Notes under the pieces: model-generated
The model's input: the letters and a program-made list of their open reading frames with translations, nothing else
Told to the model about the DNA's origin: nothing
Databases searched by the model: none
Assembly: GCF_006265225.1 (NCBI RefSeq)
Contig: NZ_VDCS01000004.1
Location: 186,001-250,000 of the forward strand
Length of the DNA: 64,000 nucleotides
Source: Allotamlana fucoidanivorans
Lineage (GTDB): Bacteria > Bacteroidota > Bacteroidia > Flavobacteriales > Flavobacteriaceae
Reading direction: 5' to 3'
Made by a program: the position numbers and the translations under genes
Part shown: in pieces, positions 51,094 to 60,011 of the stretch
How positions within the stretch are numbered: the first letter of the stretch is position 1
How the letters are laid out: every line of letters starts with the position of its first letter

Positions 51094-52425
51094 TTGACAC
51101 TTTTAAAGTCATTTTACATACAACCCCGTTTTTTTTATGTAGGTATAAGCATTGTTGTTCTATTTGCTTTAAGCTATTTTGTTTCGGTGCTGTTTAATGT
51201 AGCTCAACTTCTTCTTTTTATTCTGGCACTTCTGTTTTTATTTGATTTTTTAATCATTTTTATAGGAAAAAATAAAATTGTAGCAACACGTATTTTACCA
51301 GATAAATTCTCAAACGGCGACAAAAATACGGTAGTACTAAAACTAACCAACCAGTATTCATTTTCAACACATTTAGAAATTATTGACGAAATCCCTGTTC
51401 AATTTCAGATTAGAGATTTCAAAATAAATACGTGTGTGTCATCAGGAAAAGCAAAAGAGATTTCATACCAATTAAAACCAACAGAACGTGGAGAATATCA
51501 CTTTGGAAAATTAAATATATACACCTGTTCCGTGCTAAAATTAGTAGCCAAACGTTACATGTTTTGCCATCATACTATGGTACCTACCTATCCTAGTTTC
51601 TTGCAGCTAAAAGCATTTGAACTTTTAAATATCAATAAAAATGCATTAGAATACGGATTAAAAAAAACGAGACGCCTAGGGCATTCCATGGAATTTGAGC
51701 AAATTAAAGACTATGTAACTGGAGACGATTTAAGAACCATAAACTGGAAAGCTACAGCCAAAAAAAATCAGCTTATGGTGAATCAGTTTCAGGACGAAAA
51801 ATCACAACCCGTCTATACCTTAATAGACAAAGGGCGTGTTATGAAAATGCCTTTTGAAGGCTTAAGTCTTCTTGATTATGCCATTAATTCGGCGCTTGTT
51901 ATTAGTAATGTTGTATTAAAAAAACATGATAAAGCAGGTATGCTCTCTTTTTCAAAACGTATTGAAAATATTGTAGCTGCTGAGCGCAGAAATGCTCAAA
52001 TGCAACTCATATTAGAATCCCTTTACAATGTTAAAACAGATTTTTTTGAAACCGATTTTAGCAGACTCTACGGAAACATAAAAAGACATATAACCCAACG
52101 TAGTTTGCTGTTAATGTACACCAACTTTGAAACTCTTGATGGTTTAGAAAGGCAACTTCCGTATTTAAAAGCCATTAACAAGAGTCATTTACTTGTGGTC
52201 ATTTTTTTCAAAAACACTGAGCTCAATAAAATAATACAAACCAAGGCTAATACAGTTAAAGACGTGTATAACAAAGTAATAGCCGAAAAGTTTGCTTTTG
52301 AAAAACGTCTTATTGTAAATGAGCTCAAAAAATATGGCATACATGCTATCCTTACATCACCCGAACATTTAACCATTAATACCATCAATAAATACCTTGA
52401 ACTAAAAGCAAGAGGCTTGTTATAA
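51094..52425 (+). CDS. DUF58 domain protein
   Basis: The 443-residue protein has two N-terminal helices (about 13-30, 35-55) then a periplasmic or cytosolic beta segment and the DUF58 motif GDDLRTINWKATAKKNQLMV near 207-226, with a VWA-like core (PVYTLIDKGRVM). DUF58 proteins partner with MoxR ATPases and bind via a MIDAS-like fold. The start is TTG 51094. This is the last gene of the string. It is not followed by BatABD genes, so the cluster is not the Bacteroides aerotolerance operon. Confidence 0.9.
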   Translation: MTLLKSFYIQPRFFYVGISIVVLFALSYFVSVLFNVAQLLLFILALLFLFDFLIIFIGKNKIVATRILPDKFSNGDKNTVVLKLTNQYSFSTHLEIIDEIPVQFQIRDFKINTCVSSGKAKEISYQLKPTERGEYHFGKLNIYTCSVLKLVAKRYMFCHHTMVPTYPSFLQLKAFELLNINKNALEYGLKKTRRLGHSMEFEQIKDYVTGDDLRTINWKATAKKNQLMVNQFQDEKSQPVYTLIDKGRVMKMPFEGLSLLDYAINSALVISNVVLKKHDKAGMLSFSKRIENIVAAERRNAQMQLILESLYNVKTDFFETDFSRLYGNIKRHITQRSLLLMYTNFETLDGLERQLPYLKAINKSHLLVVIFFKNTELNKIIQTKANTVKDVYNKVIAEKFAFEKRLIVNELKKYGIHAILTSPEHLTINTINKYLELKARGLL

Positions 52426-52595
52426 ATGGTCAAGGTGATTTTTACATGAAAATTGGTCTTTCAAATGAATTTATTTTACTAACCATTACGCGGTTTCATT
52501 TAACCAAGACCTCATCATCAAAATTAGTTTTTTCTTTTTAACACCATTCAATATCATATATACTACTTATTATTCAACATATTTAATTTATAATT

Positions 52596-52627
52596 AACTA
52601 TCAAAACTATAAATTTTATTGATAGTT
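52596..52627 (+). promoter_or_regulatory. Inverted repeat upstream of oxyR, candidate operator
   Basis: AACTATCAA and TTGATAGTT form a perfect 9-bp inverted repeat with a 14-nt centre. It overlaps the likely -33 region; TATTTTTA at 52632-52639 is a near -7 element. The CTAT/ATAG edges recall the OxyR half-site ATAG-N7-CTAT. Confidence 0.5.
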
Positions 52628-52658
52628 TTTATATTTTTATAACCTGAATTTGTACGAT

Positions 52659-53597
52659 ATGACAATAACACAATTATACTATGTTTTGGCTGTGGCCGAA
52701 AACCAAAATTTCACCAAAGCGGCTGAAAAATGTTTTGTAACGCAACCTACCTTAAGTATGCAAATACAAAAATTGGAGGATCAACTGGATGTTCAAATTT
52801 TTGATAGAAGCAAAAAACCCATTGAACTTACTGAAGTAGGTAAAAAGATTGTAACACAAGCCAGAAATATTGTTAACGAATCTTACCGAATTCAGGATAT
52901 TGTAGATCAACAAAAAGGATTTATAGGAGGCGAATTTAAGTTAGGAATTATTCCTACTATTATGCCTACATTGCTTCCTATGTTTCTTAAAACCTTTATA
53001 AAAAAGCATCCTAAGGTCAAACTAAAAATAGAAGAATTAACGACTGAAGAAATTATAACTCGAATTAAAGAAGGGCACCTAGACGCTGCTATTGCGGCCA
53101 CTCCTCTTGAAGATGAAAATATAAAAGAGCGTGTACTTTATTTTGAACCCTTTGTAAGTTACATTCCAAAAGGGCACAAGCTTCACAAAAACAAAACCAT
53201 AGATATTACCGAATTAGACATCAATGACATGCTATTACTTGAAGACGGGCACTGTTTTAAAGACAGCGTACTTCACTTATGCAAAGGCTTAAAAAATCAT
53301 ACAGACGATAAATTTCAACTTGAGAGTGGTAGTATTGAAACGTTAATAAAATTATCAAATGAAGGTTTGGGTATGACCCTCTTACCCTTTTTACACACTT
53401 TAGATATTAATGATAGTGAAAAAGAGAATCTACACTACTTTAAAGAGCCTTCACCTGCCCGTGAGGTTAGCATTATTTACCACAAAAGCGAATTAAAAAT
53501 GCAAATTATTGAAGCACTTCAAGATGTAATATCTGGTATTATACGCGGTGCGATTGCATTTCAAAATGTAAAAATAATAAGTCCATTACCTAAATAG
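52659..53597 (+). CDS. oxyR: Hydrogen-peroxide-sensing LysR-type regulator OxyR
   Basis: OxyR activates peroxide defence genes when two cysteines form a disulfide. The 312-residue protein has an N-terminal winged helix (ITQLYYVLAVAENQNFTKAAEKCFVTQPTLSMQIQKLE) and a substrate-like regulatory domain. Counted from ATG 52659, the pair falls at Cys199 and Cys208, exactly the E. coli positions, in GHCFKDSVLHLCKG. This supports ATG 52659 over TTG 52650. The inverted repeat just upstream may allow self-regulation. No catalase or ahpC gene is in view. Confidence 0.95.
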   Translation: MTITQLYYVLAVAENQNFTKAAEKCFVTQPTLSMQIQKLEDQLDVQIFDRSKKPIELTEVGKKIVTQARNIVNESYRIQDIVDQQKGFIGGEFKLGIIPTIMPTLLPMFLKTFIKKHPKVKLKIEELTTEEIITRIKEGHLDAAIAATPLEDENIKERVLYFEPFVSYIPKGHKLHKNKTIDITELDINDMLLLEDGHCFKDSVLHLCKGLKNHTDDKFQLESGSIETLIKLSNEGLGMTLLPFLHTLDINDSEKENLHYFKEPSPAREVSIIYHKSELKMQIIEALQDVISGIIRGAIAFQNVKIISPLPK

Positions 53598-53604
53598 GAA
53601 ACAA

Positions 53605-53635
53605 AACAGCGACCACAATGGGTCGCTGTTTTTAT
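53605..53635 (+). terminator. Terminator after oxyR
   Basis: AACAGCGACC and GGTCGCTGTT form a 10-bp stem around an ACAATG loop, then TTTATT. It lies at the end of the convergent small gene too. Confidence 0.88.
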
Positions 53636-53829
53636 TCTTTTAAATAAATTAAACATTGATTTAAATCTGGGTTTTGCCGTACTAAAGAATAAATAAATAT
53701 TTTAAGTTCTTCAATTTCATAAGGCAACAATCTTTCAAGTGCCTTTTGTACTTCTTTGCAAAACAGTGTTGTATCAAAACTAACTTTATTTAGTATAGTT
53801 TTAGTGTACTCAAGCATTGCTCTCGCCAT
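53632..53829 (-). CDS. Conserved 65-residue protein of unknown function
   Basis: The protein begins MARAMLEYTKTILNKVSFD and continues FCKEVQKALERLLPYEIEEL, mostly helical, with two cysteines (Cys24 and Cys59). I recall close relatives across Flavobacteriaceae but no described role. The gene is convergent with oxyR and overlaps its terminator. Coding character is fair: clear helical periodicity and no neighbouring alternative frame. The start ATG 53829 is the only candidate. The 125 bp after it hold nothing I can name. Confidence 0.72.
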   Translation of the reverse strand: MARAMLEYTKTILNKVSFDTTLFCKEVQKALERLLPYEIEELKIFIYSLVRQNPDLNQCLIYLKE

Positions 53830-53954
53830 TTTTTTGTTAAGGTTTTTTGATGTTGTTTGTATAGTAGATTTGGTAATAGGCTTGTTATTTTTATTAACGC
53901 TTAAATTTACTAAAAAAAACGTTAACGCATTTATTTTAGTAGAAAATTAACACA

Positions 53955-54755
53955 TTAAAATTTGTTATCACCATCCAGTAAATCGCCAAGACCTCCTAAT
54001 ATACTCCCTTCTCCCTTATCTTTACCGCCTCCTTTTGGCGCAGCGGCCCATACACGTCCGGCTAACCTACTAAAAGGTAAAGACTGAATATAAACGGTTC
54101 CTGGCCCCTGTAACTTGGCAAAAAACAAACCTTCACCACCAAAAATGGAGTTTTTTATACCTCCAATAAATTCAACATCGTAGTCAATCGTTTGATCAAA
54201 ACCAATAATACACCCTGTATCAACCCTTAATATTTCACCAACTCCTAATTCTTTAACGGCGGTGGTACCTCCAGCATGAACAAACGCCATACCATCACCT
54301 TCAAGTTTTTGCATAATAAAGCCTTCACCACCAAATAGCCCACGCCCCAGTCTTTTTGAAAATTCAATACCAATACTCACTCCTTTTGCCGCGCATAAAA
54401 AGGCATCTTTTTGACAAATAAACTTACCGCCAAAACGTGTTAAATCAATAGGAATTATTTTTCCAGGGTAAGGTGATGCAAAAGACACATGCCGTTTTCC
54501 CGATAAGGTGTTATAAAACGCTGTCATGAATAAACTCTCTCCTGTTAATATACGCTTTCCTGCACCAAGTATTTTCCCTAAAAACCCAGAATCTTTCTGT
54601 GAGCCATCACCAAAAATAGTTTCCATTTTTATACCATCATCCATCATCATAAAACTTCCTGCTTCGGCTACCACACCTTCTTGCGGATCTAACTCAATCT
54701 CCACATATTGCATTTCTTCACCATAAATTTTATAATCTATTTCATGTGCTGTCAT
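53955..54755 (-). CDS. AIM24 / TIGR00266 family protein
   Basis: The 266-residue protein has the AIM24-like core, with repeated glycine-rich beta strands: [19 protein letters not shown] near 28-46, [13 protein letters not shown] near 149-161, [13 protein letters not shown], and a second half beginning [18 protein letters not shown]. The N-terminus [20 protein letters not shown] and a Gly-rich tail are family traits. Mitochondrial Aim24 affects cristae; in bacteria the function is unknown. It lies 67 bp from the DUF4442 gene on the same strand. Confidence 0.88.
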   Translation of the reverse strand: MTAHEIDYKIYGEEMQYVEIELDPQEGVVAEAGSFMMMDDGIKMETIFGDGSQKDSGFLGKILGAGKRILTGESLFMTAFYNTLSGKRHVSFASPYPGKIIPIDLTRFGGKFICQKDAFLCAAKGVSIGIEFSKRLGRGLFGGEGFIMQKLEGDGMAFVHAGGTTAVKELGVGEILRVDTGCIIGFDQTIDYDVEFIGGIKNSIFGGEGLFFAKLQGPGTVYIQSLPFSRLAGRVWAAAPKGGGKDKGEGSILGGLGDLLDGDNKF

Positions 54756-54822
54756 AAAACTTTATTTTAATTGTTATTAGACTATTTGTTAATGTTCCTT
54801 GAATTTTGTTACAAAAAAGCGA

Positions 54823-55281
54823 TTATTCCTTTTTAAGCTTAACACTCCATTCAAAAGAAAAGCTAGAAACGATATCTCCTGAACCATCTACACCTGTTGA
54901 TGTTAATGTGACAACCTGCCCCTCACCTGTTTCAATAGCGTGTTTTAAAACAGCATCAATGTTATGCCCGTCGTTACAAGTAAAGTTGATTCTCCCTATT
55001 GCCTTTTTTGTAAATGAAGCCTGATTTGAAGTGACCAACATAGACATGCGCCTTCCTGTATTTTGAATTTTAAGCATCATTAACGCGCCTGTTGAAAACT
55101 CTGCAGCCATACCTTGCACCGCCCAAAACATAGATTTAAATGGGTTTTGATTAATCCAACGGTACTTTACAGTGACTTCACATTTTGAATCATTTAATTC
55201 TTTTGCTCTTACCCCACAAATAAACGCTGCAGGCAGCTTAAATAACATGAAACTATTTAGTTTTCTGGCTGTTAAACGCAT
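54823..55281 (-). CDS. DUF4442 hotdog-fold protein
   Basis: The 152-residue protein resembles DUF4442/YiiD-type hotdog proteins: SFMLFKLPAAFICGVRAKELND, KYRWINQNPFKSMFWAVQGMAAEFSTGALMM near 40-70, where a thioesterase active-site loop would be. Many hotdog proteins hydrolyse acyl-CoA, but the catalytic residues of this group are not agreed. It is upstream of the AIM24-family gene; possible shared transcript. Substrate unknown. Confidence 0.82.
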   Translation of the reverse strand: MRLTARKLNSFMLFKLPAAFICGVRAKELNDSKCEVTVKYRWINQNPFKSMFWAVQGMAAEFSTGALMMLKIQNTGRRMSMLVTSNQASFTKKAIGRINFTCNDGHNIDAVLKHAIETGEGQVVTLTSTGVDGSGDIVSSFSFEWSVKLKKE

Positions 55282-55391
55282 AATAACACAACTTTAATTT
55301 GCAGTAAGTTATGAAATTAATGCCTATTAGTAAATGTTAATATTTTGTTAATTTTAAGTACTATGCGTAACATAATACTTGTTTTTAGACA

Positions 55392-55399
55392 TATATTTG
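55392..55399 (+). promoter_or_regulatory. Promoter -7 element of the DUF4870 gene
   Basis: TATATTTG is an exact -7 match, giving a start near 55406 and a leader of about 36 nt to ATG 55442. A TTG in frame at 55379 lies upstream of this element and so cannot be the start if the promoter is real. Confidence 0.55.
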
Positions 55400-55441
55400 C
55401 ATAAGAAACTATTATATGTTTTAATCATTCATCAAAAAATC

Positions 55442-55888
55442 ATGTTAAACAATCATCACAAAAACATCGCCACCTTCATTCACCTTTCTACTTTTAGTCG
55501 GTTTTTTATTCCTTTCGGAAACTTTATTGGCCCCATTATATTATGGATTACTAACAAAGAGAAATCTGATTTTATAGACAACCATGGCAAACAGACAATT
55601 AATTTCCAAATGAGTATTCTACTATATGCTATTATTTTGGGGACACTAACCATTCCGTTTTTTGTATTCAAAATATTTAACGGTATAGACTTTATTGAAT
55701 TTCATGGCTTTGAAAACTTTAGCTTTAATATAGGCAAACCATCACCACTATTATACTTAGGAGGATTTTTGGGAGCCATTGCTATATTAGGATTTATTAT
55801 AGAACTGGTATTCATTGTTATTGCCAGCCTTAAAGCTAGAGATGGAAAACGCTTTAACTACCCATTGACCATTCAGTTTTTAAAATAA
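55442..55888 (+). CDS. DUF4870 domain membrane protein
   Basis: The 148-residue protein has the DUF4870 pattern: TFIHLSTFSRFFIPFGNFIGPIILWI, then DNHGKQTINFQMSILLY with conserved His/Gly, and a C-terminal helix pair with KARDGKRFNYPL. About four hydrophobic segments. Function unknown. It precedes the PadR-PspC-DUF2807 module, 120 bp apart. ATG 55442 is preferred because the promoter -7 is at 55392-55399. Confidence 0.85.
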   Translation: MLNNHHKNIATFIHLSTFSRFFIPFGNFIGPIILWITNKEKSDFIDNHGKQTINFQMSILLYAIILGTLTIPFFVFKIFNGIDFIEFHGFENFSFNIGKPSPLLYLGGFLGAIAILGFIIELVFIVIASLKARDGKRFNYPLTIQFLK

Positions 55889-56008
55889 GTTTAATCAAAT
55901 GATTACTAGTAGAAACACAGACTAAAAAGAATAAAACATTTCATCAAAATAATCATCATCAAATCCATCAAAAAATGAACAGTTTCACCACATTAAACGC
56001 ATGACAAC

Positions 56009-56353
56009 ATGAAGATAGAAAACACAAAAGCACAAATGCGTAAAGGCGTTTTAGAATTCTGCATACTCTCTGTTTTGAAAGATCAAGACGCCTATGTAGC
56101 AGAAATTTTAGAAACGCTGAAAGACGCCAAGTTGCTCGTAGTAGAGGGTACTATTTACCCTTTGCTTACCCGATTAAAAAACGCCGGACTTCTAAACTAT
56201 CGTTGGGAAGAGTCCACCTCTGGTCCTCCAAGAAAATATTATGGCCTAACCGAAACAGGTAAGCTGTTTTTAAAAGAATTGGATACCACTTGGAATGAAT
56301 TACAAAATGCCGTTAACATAGTAACCGCCAAAAAAAATACTACAAATGAATAA
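56009..56353 (+). CDS. PadR-family transcriptional regulator
   Basis: The 114-residue winged-helix protein has the PadR signature: AQMRKGVLEFCILSVLKDQDAYVAEI, VVEGTIYPLLTRLKNAGLLNYRW near 46-68 and GPPRKYYGLTETGKLFL near 75-91. PadR proteins bind DNA and respond to small effectors. The gene overlaps the PspC-domain gene by 8 bp and probably regulates the module it heads. No clear palindromic operator is seen in the 120 bp upstream. Confidence 0.93.
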   Translation: MKIENTKAQMRKGVLEFCILSVLKDQDAYVAEILETLKDAKLLVVEGTIYPLLTRLKNAGLLNYRWEESTSGPPRKYYGLTETGKLFLKELDTTWNELQNAVNIVTAKKNTTNE

Positions 56354-58133
56354 AACTGTCAACATAAATTTAGCAGGTATATTTTTTCATATTGATGAAG
56401 ATGCGTACTTAAAACTACAACGCTACCTGGAGGCTATAAAACGTTCATTTACCGACTCTCAAGGTCGTTCTGAAATTATAGCAGATATTGAAGCACGTAT
56501 TTCTGAATTGTTTAGTGAACGTGTACAAAATGACAAACAAGTTATTGGATTGAAAGAAGTTGACGAGATTATTGCCATAATGGGGCAACCTGAAGACTAT
56601 CTGGTAGATGATGAAATATTTGAAGATGAGCCAAAGGTAAACTATAAGCAAAAATCTTCACCGTCTAGACGTCTGTTTAGAGACACTGAAAACTCCTATA
56701 TTGGTGGTGTATCATCTGGTTTAGGTCACTATTTTGGCATTGATGCTATTTGGATTAGACTCGCTTGGATTCTACTCATATTTGGTGCTGGCACAGGTAT
56801 TCTTTTATACATTCTACTTTGGATATTAGTCCCTGAAGCTAAAACAACGGCTGAAAAACTGATTATGACAGGTGAACCTGTAAACATTAGCAATATTGAA
56901 AAAAAAATAAAAGATGGCTTTGATACCGTGACCGATACTGTTGGCGACGTTGCTAAAAATGTCAGTGACTCGGTATCAAATGCAGCCAAAAATGTAGATG
57001 TAAAAAAACATGCTAATTCTATAAAATCATCATCAAGAACTTTTTTTGACACCTTAGCAGATGTTATTATGTTTTTCTTCAAGGTGATTGCAAAATTCAT
57101 TGGTGTGATACTCATTATTGTTGGGGCAACAACCATTATAGCATTAATCATTGGTTTATTTTCATTAGGTATAGCAGATATTGTACACATCCCTGGACTA
57201 GATATGGTTGAAATTGCCAATGCTGGCAACACCCCGTTATGGCTTGTTTCTTTACTTGTATTTTTCACCGCTGGTATTCCTTTCTTTTTCCTATTCTATT
57301 TGGGTTTAAAGATTCTTATCAACAATTTAAAATCTATTGGTAACATCGCCAAATTCACCCTTCTAGGCTTGTGGCTTATGTCTATCATAGCTCTCATTGT
57401 TGTAGGTATAAGACAGGCTAGTGAACATGCTTTTGAAGAATCACATATTACAAAAACTGAGCTGGCCATTACCGCAACAGATACATTAATTGTAAAAATG
57501 GTAAATGATGATAAATTCAATCGAAATTTCTACCGTCATAACAATTTAAAAGTGGCGCATGATGCCGAAGGAAACAAGCTAATATACTCTGCAGACATAG
57601 ATATTATAGTAAAATCAACCACTGATTCTGTGGCATCTATAGCCATAGAAAAAAGTGCCGATGGCAGAAATTATGAACGCGCCATTGAACGTGCCAAAAA
57701 TATTGACTATAATTTCAGTTTCAATAATAACACCTTATTTCTAGACTCTTTTTTCAGTACCGATCCAGTAAACAAGTTTAGTGATCAAGATATTAATATC
57801 ACCTTATATCTTCCTGAAGATATGGTAGTTTTTTTTAATAATAACACTAAATCCTTTTTAAATTACAGAAAATATGATGGCAACATTGTATCTAGTAAAA
57901 CCACCAGTCATTATTTAAAAATACTTGAAAATAATTCAGAATGCTTAGACTGCCCCATTGAAGAAAAAACCATTAAAGTAGATACACCTGGTTTAAAAAT
58001 AAATGATGATGGTATTGAAATTCATGCAGACGAAACACATGTAAAAATAGACCGCTCTGGGGTTAAAGCAGAAGCTGAAGACGTAAAAGTTAAAATAGAT
58101 TCAAACGGTATAGAAATAAAAGCCGAAGAGTAA
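56346..58133 (+). CDS. PspC-domain membrane protein with beta-repeat tail
   Basis: The 595-residue protein has an N-terminal cytoplasmic region (VNINLAGIFFHIDEDAYLKLQRYL, about 1-95), a PspC domain (about 104-166, LFRDTENSYIGGVSSGLGHYFGID), several hydrophobic segments between 235 and 360, and a C-terminal periplasmic part. The last 60 residues are repetitive: short LKINDDGIEIHADE- and VKIDSNGIEIKAEE-like units. PspC elsewhere senses membrane stress with PspB/PspF; PspA is not nearby. Cotranscribed with the PadR gene, and followed by two DUF2807 genes. Confidence 0.87.
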   Translation: MNKTVNINLAGIFFHIDEDAYLKLQRYLEAIKRSFTDSQGRSEIIADIEARISELFSERVQNDKQVIGLKEVDEIIAIMGQPEDYLVDDEIFEDEPKVNYKQKSSPSRRLFRDTENSYIGGVSSGLGHYFGIDAIWIRLAWILLIFGAGTGILLYILLWILVPEAKTTAEKLIMTGEPVNISNIEKKIKDGFDTVTDTVGDVAKNVSDSVSNAAKNVDVKKHANSIKSSSRTFFDTLADVIMFFFKVIAKFIGVILIIVGATTIIALIIGLFSLGIADIVHIPGLDMVEIANAGNTPLWLVSLLVFFTAGIPFFFLFYLGLKILINNLKSIGNIAKFTLLGLWLMSIIALIVVGIRQASEHAFEESHITKTELAITATDTLIVKMVNDDKFNRNFYRHNNLKVAHDAEGNKLIYSADIDIIVKSTTDSVASIAIEKSADGRNYERAIERAKNIDYNFSFNNNTLFLDSFFSTDPVNKFSDQDINITLYLPEDMVVFFNNNTKSFLNYRKYDGNIVSSKTTSHYLKILENNSECLDCPIEEKTIKVDTPGLKINDDGIEIHADETHVKIDRSGVKAEAEDVKVKIDSNGIEIKAEE

Positions 58134-58233
58134 CAATTCATCAATAAAAATCAACAATTCAGATATTCAGATTAAAAAACAATTACCAAAGTCTTGATAT
58201 TTGAACAACTCATCAATCAAAAAACGAACAATT

Positions 58234-58962
58234 ATGACAACGCTAATCAAAATCATTGTAGCCACTATTTTAAGTTTAACGGTCTTTTCCTGCAACTTTG
58301 ATATCAATTTAGGAACTGGTGTTACCGGTAATGGTAAAATTAAAACTAAAGCGCGGCCCGTTACCCAATCCTTTACAACCATCAAAGCTTCTGAAGGTTT
58401 AGATGTATATTTAACACAATCAAATATTGAAGAAATTGTTGTAGAGGCTGATGAAAACCTTCATGAACTCATACTAACAGACATAAATGATGGTGTTTTA
58501 AAAATTCATACCAAAGAAAATATTGGCAAAGCACATTCAAAAAAAGTTATAGTGAGCTTCAAAGACATAGAAAGCATTGTTTCTACTAGCGGAAGTGACG
58601 TGTACACTACAAATACCATTACTACAGATTACCTGACTTTGAAATCCACCAGCGGTAGTGATATGAAGCTTAATGTAAAAACACAATCCTTAAGTTGTAA
58701 ATCTACTAGCGGAAGCGACATGAAAATTTCTGGGTCCACAATACGTTTAACTGCCGAAGCAACAAGCGGTAGCGACATAAAGGCTGCTGATCTATTTGCC
58801 GAATCAAGTCAGGTAAAAGCCACAAGCGGTGCCGATATAACCGTTAACACCTCGAAAGAATTAATTGCTAAGGCCAGTAGCGGGGGCGATGTTAAATACT
58901 ATGGAAATCCAGAAAAAGTTGAAAAAAGTGATGGTCCCTCTGGGAGCGTTACTCAAAAATAA
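58234..58962 (+). CDS. DUF2807 (head GIN) lipoprotein with TSGSD repeats
   Basis: From ATG 58234 the protein is 242 residues with a lipoprotein signal and Cys20 (LTVFSC). It has a DUF2807 beta-helix: (T/S)SG(S/A/G)D occurs six times at 18-21 residue spacing (from about residue 130 to 225), giving a right-handed-helix-like ladder. DUF2807 proteins are surface or periplasmic and of unknown function. An upstream TTG at 58201 is possible but would place the signal internally. A related gene follows 104 bp later. Confidence 0.88.
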   Translation: MTTLIKIIVATILSLTVFSCNFDINLGTGVTGNGKIKTKARPVTQSFTTIKASEGLDVYLTQSNIEEIVVEADENLHELILTDINDGVLKIHTKENIGKAHSKKVIVSFKDIESIVSTSGSDVYTTNTITTDYLTLKSTSGSDMKLNVKTQSLSCKSTSGSDMKISGSTIRLTAEATSGSDIKAADLFAESSQVKATSGADITVNTSKELIAKASSGGDVKYYGNPEKVEKSDGPSGSVTQK

Positions 58963-58992
58963 CAAAAAGTTCTAGCTGTCAACTAATCATAT

Positions 58993-59033
58993 AAGTCATT
59001 TCAATCAATTAGAAGGTTTGAAATGGCTTTTTT
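58993..59033 (+). terminator. Terminator after the first DUF2807 gene
   Basis: AAGTCATTTCAA pairs with TTGAAATGGCTT (one G-T pair) around a 13-nt loop, followed by six T. Confidence 0.75.
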
Positions 59034-59066
59034 GTATATTGACCTTATAATTAATCCAATTATAGT

Positions 59067-59903
59067 ATGAGAAAAATTTCTTTACTTCTGGCCTTCTTTT
59101 CTATTTGCCATTTAAATATGCAGGCACAAAAAACAGAAAAAGTAAAAGGTAATAGAATGGTTAGCACTCAAAATACCGAGTTAAGTCCGTTTCACACCCT
59201 CATACTAGATGACGATTTCAATGTAGAAATAATTTATAGTAGAACACCCGAGGTTGAAATAGAAACCGATGAAAACCTTCATGATATTATTGTTTTTGAG
59301 GTTATTGATAGCGTGCTTAGTTTTAGAAAAGCAGCAAAAATCACTTCAAAAAAAAGGCTGAATATAAAGGTAAAATACAATGAAGCCTTAAAAAGTATTG
59401 AAACCAATGATAAAGCTGAAGTGTTATCATTAGTCACATTGGATGCGAAGCATTTTAATCTGAAAGTTAAAGGAACTTCAAAAGTAGGACTAACCGTTAA
59501 ATCTGATCAATTTAATTTAGAGAGTGACGATAAAAGCACTGTAAAACTCAACGTAACCAGTAAAAATTTCACAGCCCTTTTAAACGGCTATTCAAAATTA
59601 GAAGCCTTAGTTAATAGTGCACAATGCGCTGTTACGCAATTTCAGCGTGCTACTAGCACCATTGAAGGTGCATGCGATATGGCTATTATAGACTTAGACA
59701 ATACCACTGAATTTGATGGTAAAAACTTTACTATAAACACGTGTAATATTATTTGTGATATGAATAGTGATGCCTATCTTGAAGTACTAGAAAACATTAC
59801 CATTGAAGCATCTGGTACCAGCGGTATTTACCTGTACGAAAACCCAAAAATTACTATTAATAAACTCACTGGTACTTCTAAGCTTCAAAAGAAAGAGAAA
59901 TAG
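59067..59903 (+). CDS. DUF2807 (head GIN) secreted protein
   Basis: The 278-residue protein has a signal peptide (about 1-20, ending MQAQK) and the same DUF2807 opening as its neighbour (TELSPFHTLILDDDFNVEIIYSRTPEVEIETDENLHDII), with the motif DENLHxxI in both. It lacks the TSGSD repeats and has more varied beta strands. It is probably a diverged tandem duplicate. Function unknown. A 12-bp palindrome at 59901-59926 overlaps its stop codon. Confidence 0.85.
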   Translation: MRKISLLLAFFSICHLNMQAQKTEKVKGNRMVSTQNTELSPFHTLILDDDFNVEIIYSRTPEVEIETDENLHDIIVFEVIDSVLSFRKAAKITSKKRLNIKVKYNEALKSIETNDKAEVLSLVTLDAKHFNLKVKGTSKVGLTVKSDQFNLESDDKSTVKLNVTSKNFTALLNGYSKLEALVNSAQCAVTQFQRATSTIEGACDMAIIDLDNTTEFDGKNFTINTCNIICDMNSDAYLEVLENITIEASGTSGIYLYENPKITINKLTGTSKLQKKEK

Positions 59904-59926
59904 CATATCTAAAATTAGATATGCTA
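59901..59926. repeat. Perfect palindrome between convergent genes
   Basis: TAGCATATCTAA, AA, TTAGATATGCTA is a 12-bp inverted repeat beginning in the stop codon of the DUF2807 gene. There is no T run, so it is a weak terminator at best, perhaps an mRNA 3' hairpin or binding site between convergent genes. Confidence 0.7.
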
Positions 59927-60011
59927 TGTAACAACTAAAACCAAACTACTCGAAAATCAACCAATATTCTATTGAACCTTGGTTAAACAACTATAAAAAC
60001 AAACTCAAAAT

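Noticed and set aside
50000-52425. Bacteroides aerotolerance (Bat) operon, because of MoxR and DUF58
   Set aside because: BatA, BatB and BatD-type VWA/TPR genes do not follow; the neighbours are SpoIIM-like, DUF4129 and DUF4350 genes instead.
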